NCBI GenBank assembly: GCA_023230245.1
Contig: JALNXT010000045.1
Span: 1 to 8,446 of the forward strand
Length of the DNA: 8,446 nt
Origin: Candidatus Cloacimonadota bacterium
GTDB taxonomy: Bacteria > Cloacimonadota > Cloacimonadia > Cloacimonadales > Cloacimonadaceae
Direction of reading: 5' to 3'
Positions 7,072 through 8,446 of this stretch are shown one piece after another. Below the pieces are notes generated by a model that was not told where the DNA came from, did no database searches, and saw nothing but the letters and a program-made list of their open reading frames with translations. Both the position numbers and the translations under genes were made by a program. Numbering within the stretch: position 1 is the first letter of the stretch; every line of letters starts with the position of its first letter.

Positions 7072-8082
7072 TTACTTCACTATCACAAATTCGATACGGC
7101 GGTTTTCGGTTCTGCCTTCCAGTGTGTTGTTGCTAGCAATCGGTTTACTGGAGCCAAATCCTTTGGTCCCCAGACGATTGGCATCCACACCTTTGCTAAC
7201 GAGATAGGCTTTCACAGATTCCGCACGCTGTAAAGACAGGCGGTTATTCAGATCATTAGAACCAGTATTATCAGTGTGTCCCTGGACTTCCACTTTCGCA
7301 GCCGGAGCAGCTATCATGGCGGTTGCTACGTCATTCAGAGTTTGTTTGGCTTCGTTGGTCAGATTGGCACTGCCAATTTCAAATTGAACTCCCTGCAGGG
7401 TGAAATCGTTTTGCATACTTATTTGATTGCGAAGGAGGGGGCGTACCAAGTTCGTGATGCTACCTTCTGCTTTGTTTGTATCGGAATTGCTTTTCCCAAA
7501 GGTGTAGCCCAAGCCAAGGTAAGGCATTAGGTAAGAATCCATTAGCTTATTGGCTTTCATCCCGTCAATATTATCATCGTGTGCATAATTGTATTGCGCA
7601 CCCAGATCAAGATTCACTTTCCATTTGCTTTGAAAGGACACGCCCAGACCTATGGTAGGAGCAGAAATAACGATTTTATTCTTGTCTGCGGCATCTTTGT
7701 AGTTCACCACTCCAAAACCCAGCTCGCCATAAGGTGAGATGCGCTTCAGGAAAGAATCTTGGAAGTTAAAAGACATCTTGTTACTAGTAGGACGGTATTT
7801 TATCACAACATCGCCGCCAATAAGTTGGGATTTGTATGTGGAACCGGCTTCTGCGCCTTCTACAGAAGTGAAATATGGACGCAAACCCAAAGACAGGTTA
7901 TCTTGCAGCCACGCATCGTAGCTAATGCCACCCATCAGATGCAGGGTTGTATCGTCATCTTTATCCGCAAATGGGAAAGCCATTCCACCCCTAAACCCAA
8001 TTGTATGCTCCATGGCAAATACCATAGAAACCGAAAGCTGCAATAGCACTACCAACATGATGATTCTGATAATCTTGTTCAT
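7072..8082 (-). CDS. OmpA-family outer-membrane protein with peptidoglycan-binding domain
   Basis: The protein has 336 residues. A signal peptide (1-23, cleavage after VFA) leads into a glycine- and aromatic-rich segment (24-197) with alternating beta-strand patterns, fitting an eight-strand barrel, ending GLGYTFGK. A hydrophilic linker (198-222) precedes the OmpA C-terminal domain (about 225-336). That domain contains GHTDNTGSNDLNNR and the family signature NxxLSxxRAxxV (N279 to V290). D271 and R286 are the residues that bind diaminopimelate in this family. The C-terminus, GRTENRRIEFVIVK, is typical. Its likely job is to anchor the outer membrane to the cell wall, with possible pore activity. 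AGGAG lies 9 bases before the ATG, a promoter is visible upstream, and a terminator closes the unit, so it is probably transcribed alone. It has no evident functional link to the sugar operon. The barrel is generic, so no specific gene name is given. Confidence 0.95.
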   Translation of the reverse strand: MNKIIRIIMLVVLLQLSVSMVFAMEHTIGFRGGMAFPFADKDDDTTLHLMGGISYDAWLQDNLSLGLRPYFTSVEGAEAGSTYKSQLIGGDVVIKYRPTSNKMSFNFQDSFLKRISPYGELGFGVVNYKDAADKNKIVISAPTIGLGVSFQSKWKVNLDLGAQYNYAHDDNIDGMKANKLMDSYLMPYLGLGYTFGKSNSDTNKAEGSITNLVRPLLRNQISMQNDFTLQGVQFEIGSANLTNEAKQTLNDVATAMIAAPAAKVEVQGHTDNTGSNDLNNRLSLQRAESVKAYLVSKGVDANRLGTKGFGSSKPIASNNTLEGRTENRRIEFVIVK

Positions 8083-8091
8083 TTGTTCTTT

Positions 8092-8096
8092 CTCCT
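8092..8096 (-). promoter_or_regulatory. Shine-Dalgarno of the ompA-family gene
   Basis: AGGAG on the minus strand, 9 bases before the ATG at 8082, fixes this start. It is the best-spaced and strongest site in the window apart from that of the mannosidase. Confidence 0.8.
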
Positions 8097-8117
8097 ATAT
8101 TTGATTTTACTCAACAA

Positions 8118-8146
8118 AGTATAAAGCAATCCTGATTTGAGCCCAA
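8118..8146 (-). promoter_or_regulatory. Probable sigma-70-type promoter of the ompA-family gene
   Basis: On the minus strand a -10 box TATACT (8118-8123, five of six consensus bases) is spaced 17 bases from a weak -35 TTGGGC (8141-8146). An AT-rich tract at 8148-8164 just upstream could act as an UP element. TTTG follows the -10 box, faintly recalling promoters of the Bacteroidetes relatives. The start of transcription would be roughly 30 bases before the ATG. Confidence 0.55.
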
Positions 8147-8340
8147 GAATATTTTTAATATATTACAAATCACAGTATGTTTGACAGCCATTTTGTGGTA
8201 ACTCTCCCGGAAACTCGGCGGATTATAAAGTGTCATTTAAAATTGCGAACGACGTTCACTCGGGCTGTTAGCAATCGAGGCGAGTGCTGATACGGAACAA
8301 GATTCACCGTCAGTAACCGATACGAAACAGCACCCCATGC

Positions 8341-8368
8341 TTGACAAAATACTGAGGTAGGATAAACG
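8341..8368 (+). promoter_or_regulatory. Possible promoter of the ffh-like gene
   Basis: A perfect -35 TTGACA (8341-8346) is followed after 16 bases by TAAACG (8363-8368), a weak -10. The position, about 35-60 bases before the ATG, is suitable. The poor -10 keeps this tentative. Confidence 0.3.
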
Positions 8369-8389
8369 TGTAAACGTCAAATTCTGCAT

Positions 8390-8394
8390 AAGGA
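8390..8394 (+). promoter_or_regulatory. Shine-Dalgarno of the ffh-like gene
   Basis: AAGGA lies 7 bases before the ATG at 8402 and supports it as a true start even though only 15 codons are visible. Confidence 0.65.
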
Positions 8395-8401
8395 TTGAAC
8401 T

Positions 8402-8446
8402 ATGTTTGAAGCTCTCACAGGGAAGGTATTCGCCACAGTGGTCTCG
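8402..8446 (+). CDS. ffh: N-terminus of a probable signal recognition particle GTPase Ffh (truncated at window edge)
   Basis: Only 15 codons are visible, reading MFEALTGKVFATVVS. Ffh proteins characteristically begin MFE.LT..L or a close variant, as the first helix of the N domain that packs on the GTPase domain and contacts the ribosome with SRP RNA. The start has a well-placed AAGGA. The gene is divergent from the ompA-family gene. With no G motifs in view, the call rests on this short N-terminal resemblance and could be wrong. Confidence 0.6.
   Translation, partial: MFEALTGKVFATVVS

Larger units (their letters stand above)
8083..8401. other. Divergent intergenic region between the ompA-family gene and the ffh-like gene
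   Basis: These 319 bases hold no convincing protein gene or known RNA. The left part has the ompA-family promoter and an AT-rich tract. The right part (8257-8333) has two overlapping hairpin options and an 11-base near-repeat 30 bases apart (8289-8299 and 8319-8329). A TTGACA at 8341 and a small tandem repeat TAAACGT (8363-8369, 8371-8377) precede the ffh-like start. I looked for tRNA and SRP RNA hallmarks on both strands and saw none. Confidence 0.7.

Noticed and set aside
8181..8210. TTGACA at 8181 as a plus-strand promoter
   Set aside because: No -10-like hexamer occurs at 15-19 bases spacing.
8215..8340. Possible 4.5S SRP RNA next to ffh
   Set aside because: The conserved GGAAGGAAGCAGC-like apical loop is absent on both strands, and the pairing is too weak for the long hairpin.
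8337..8360. Seven-codon open frame MLDKILR before the ffh-like gene as a possible leader peptide
   Set aside because: It has no ribosome-binding site, overlaps the candidate -35 box, and its codons show no regulatory pattern.
1..8446. CRISPR arrays, tRNA or rRNA genes, insertion sequences, attachment sites
   Set aside because: I saw no regularly spaced repeats, cloverleaf sequences, transposase frames or terminal inverted repeats anywhere in the window.

Overview
The window reads as chromosomal DNA of a Gram-negative bacterium. It has an OmpA-type outer-membrane protein with a peptidoglycan-binding domain, and a sugar importer with a periplasmic binding domain. Base composition looks moderate, with coding dense and intergenic spacers AT-rich. 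The lineage cannot be proved from the sequence. A free-living anaerobic or fermentative member of the FCB group, for example Cloacimonadota, is my guess only.

Layout. Positions 1-6931 hold one tightly packed minus-strand operon of three genes, transcribed right to left. The first is a fusion of a signal peptide, an extracellular sugar-binding domain and a MalF-type permease (ends 4463). The second is a MalG-type permease with an enormous periplasmic insertion (2616-4466). The third is a cytoplasmic GH38 alpha-mannosidase of the Ams1/MAN2C1 type (from 2604, running off the left edge after 868 codons). The first two genes overlap by an ATGA; the second and third are 11 bases apart. Upstream, and separated by a clear intrinsic terminator (7023-7050), lies a monocistronic-looking minus-strand ompA-family gene (7072-8082) with its own promoter. 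Divergent to it, at the right edge, are the first 15 codons of a plus-strand gene that looks like ffh (SRP GTPase).

How the genes fit together. The two membrane proteins carry the EAA loops of a MalF/MalG-type ABC importer. The binding protein, normally a free or lipid-anchored subunit, is covalently tethered to the MalF half. The adjoining alpha-mannosidase has no signal peptide, which suggests that mannose-containing oligosaccharides are imported intact and cleaved in the cytoplasm. No ATPase gene is present, so it must lie beyond the left edge or be shared from elsewhere.

The most unusual element is the roughly 370-residue insertion in the first periplasmic loop of the MalG-type subunit. 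It contains three, probably four, degenerate copies of a short motif spaced about 68-77 residues apart. One copy resembles an LN..W.T sequence pattern that I associate with GH42 glycosidases. This looks like an extra periplasmic, possibly glycan-contacting or binding-protein-docking, module built into a transporter.
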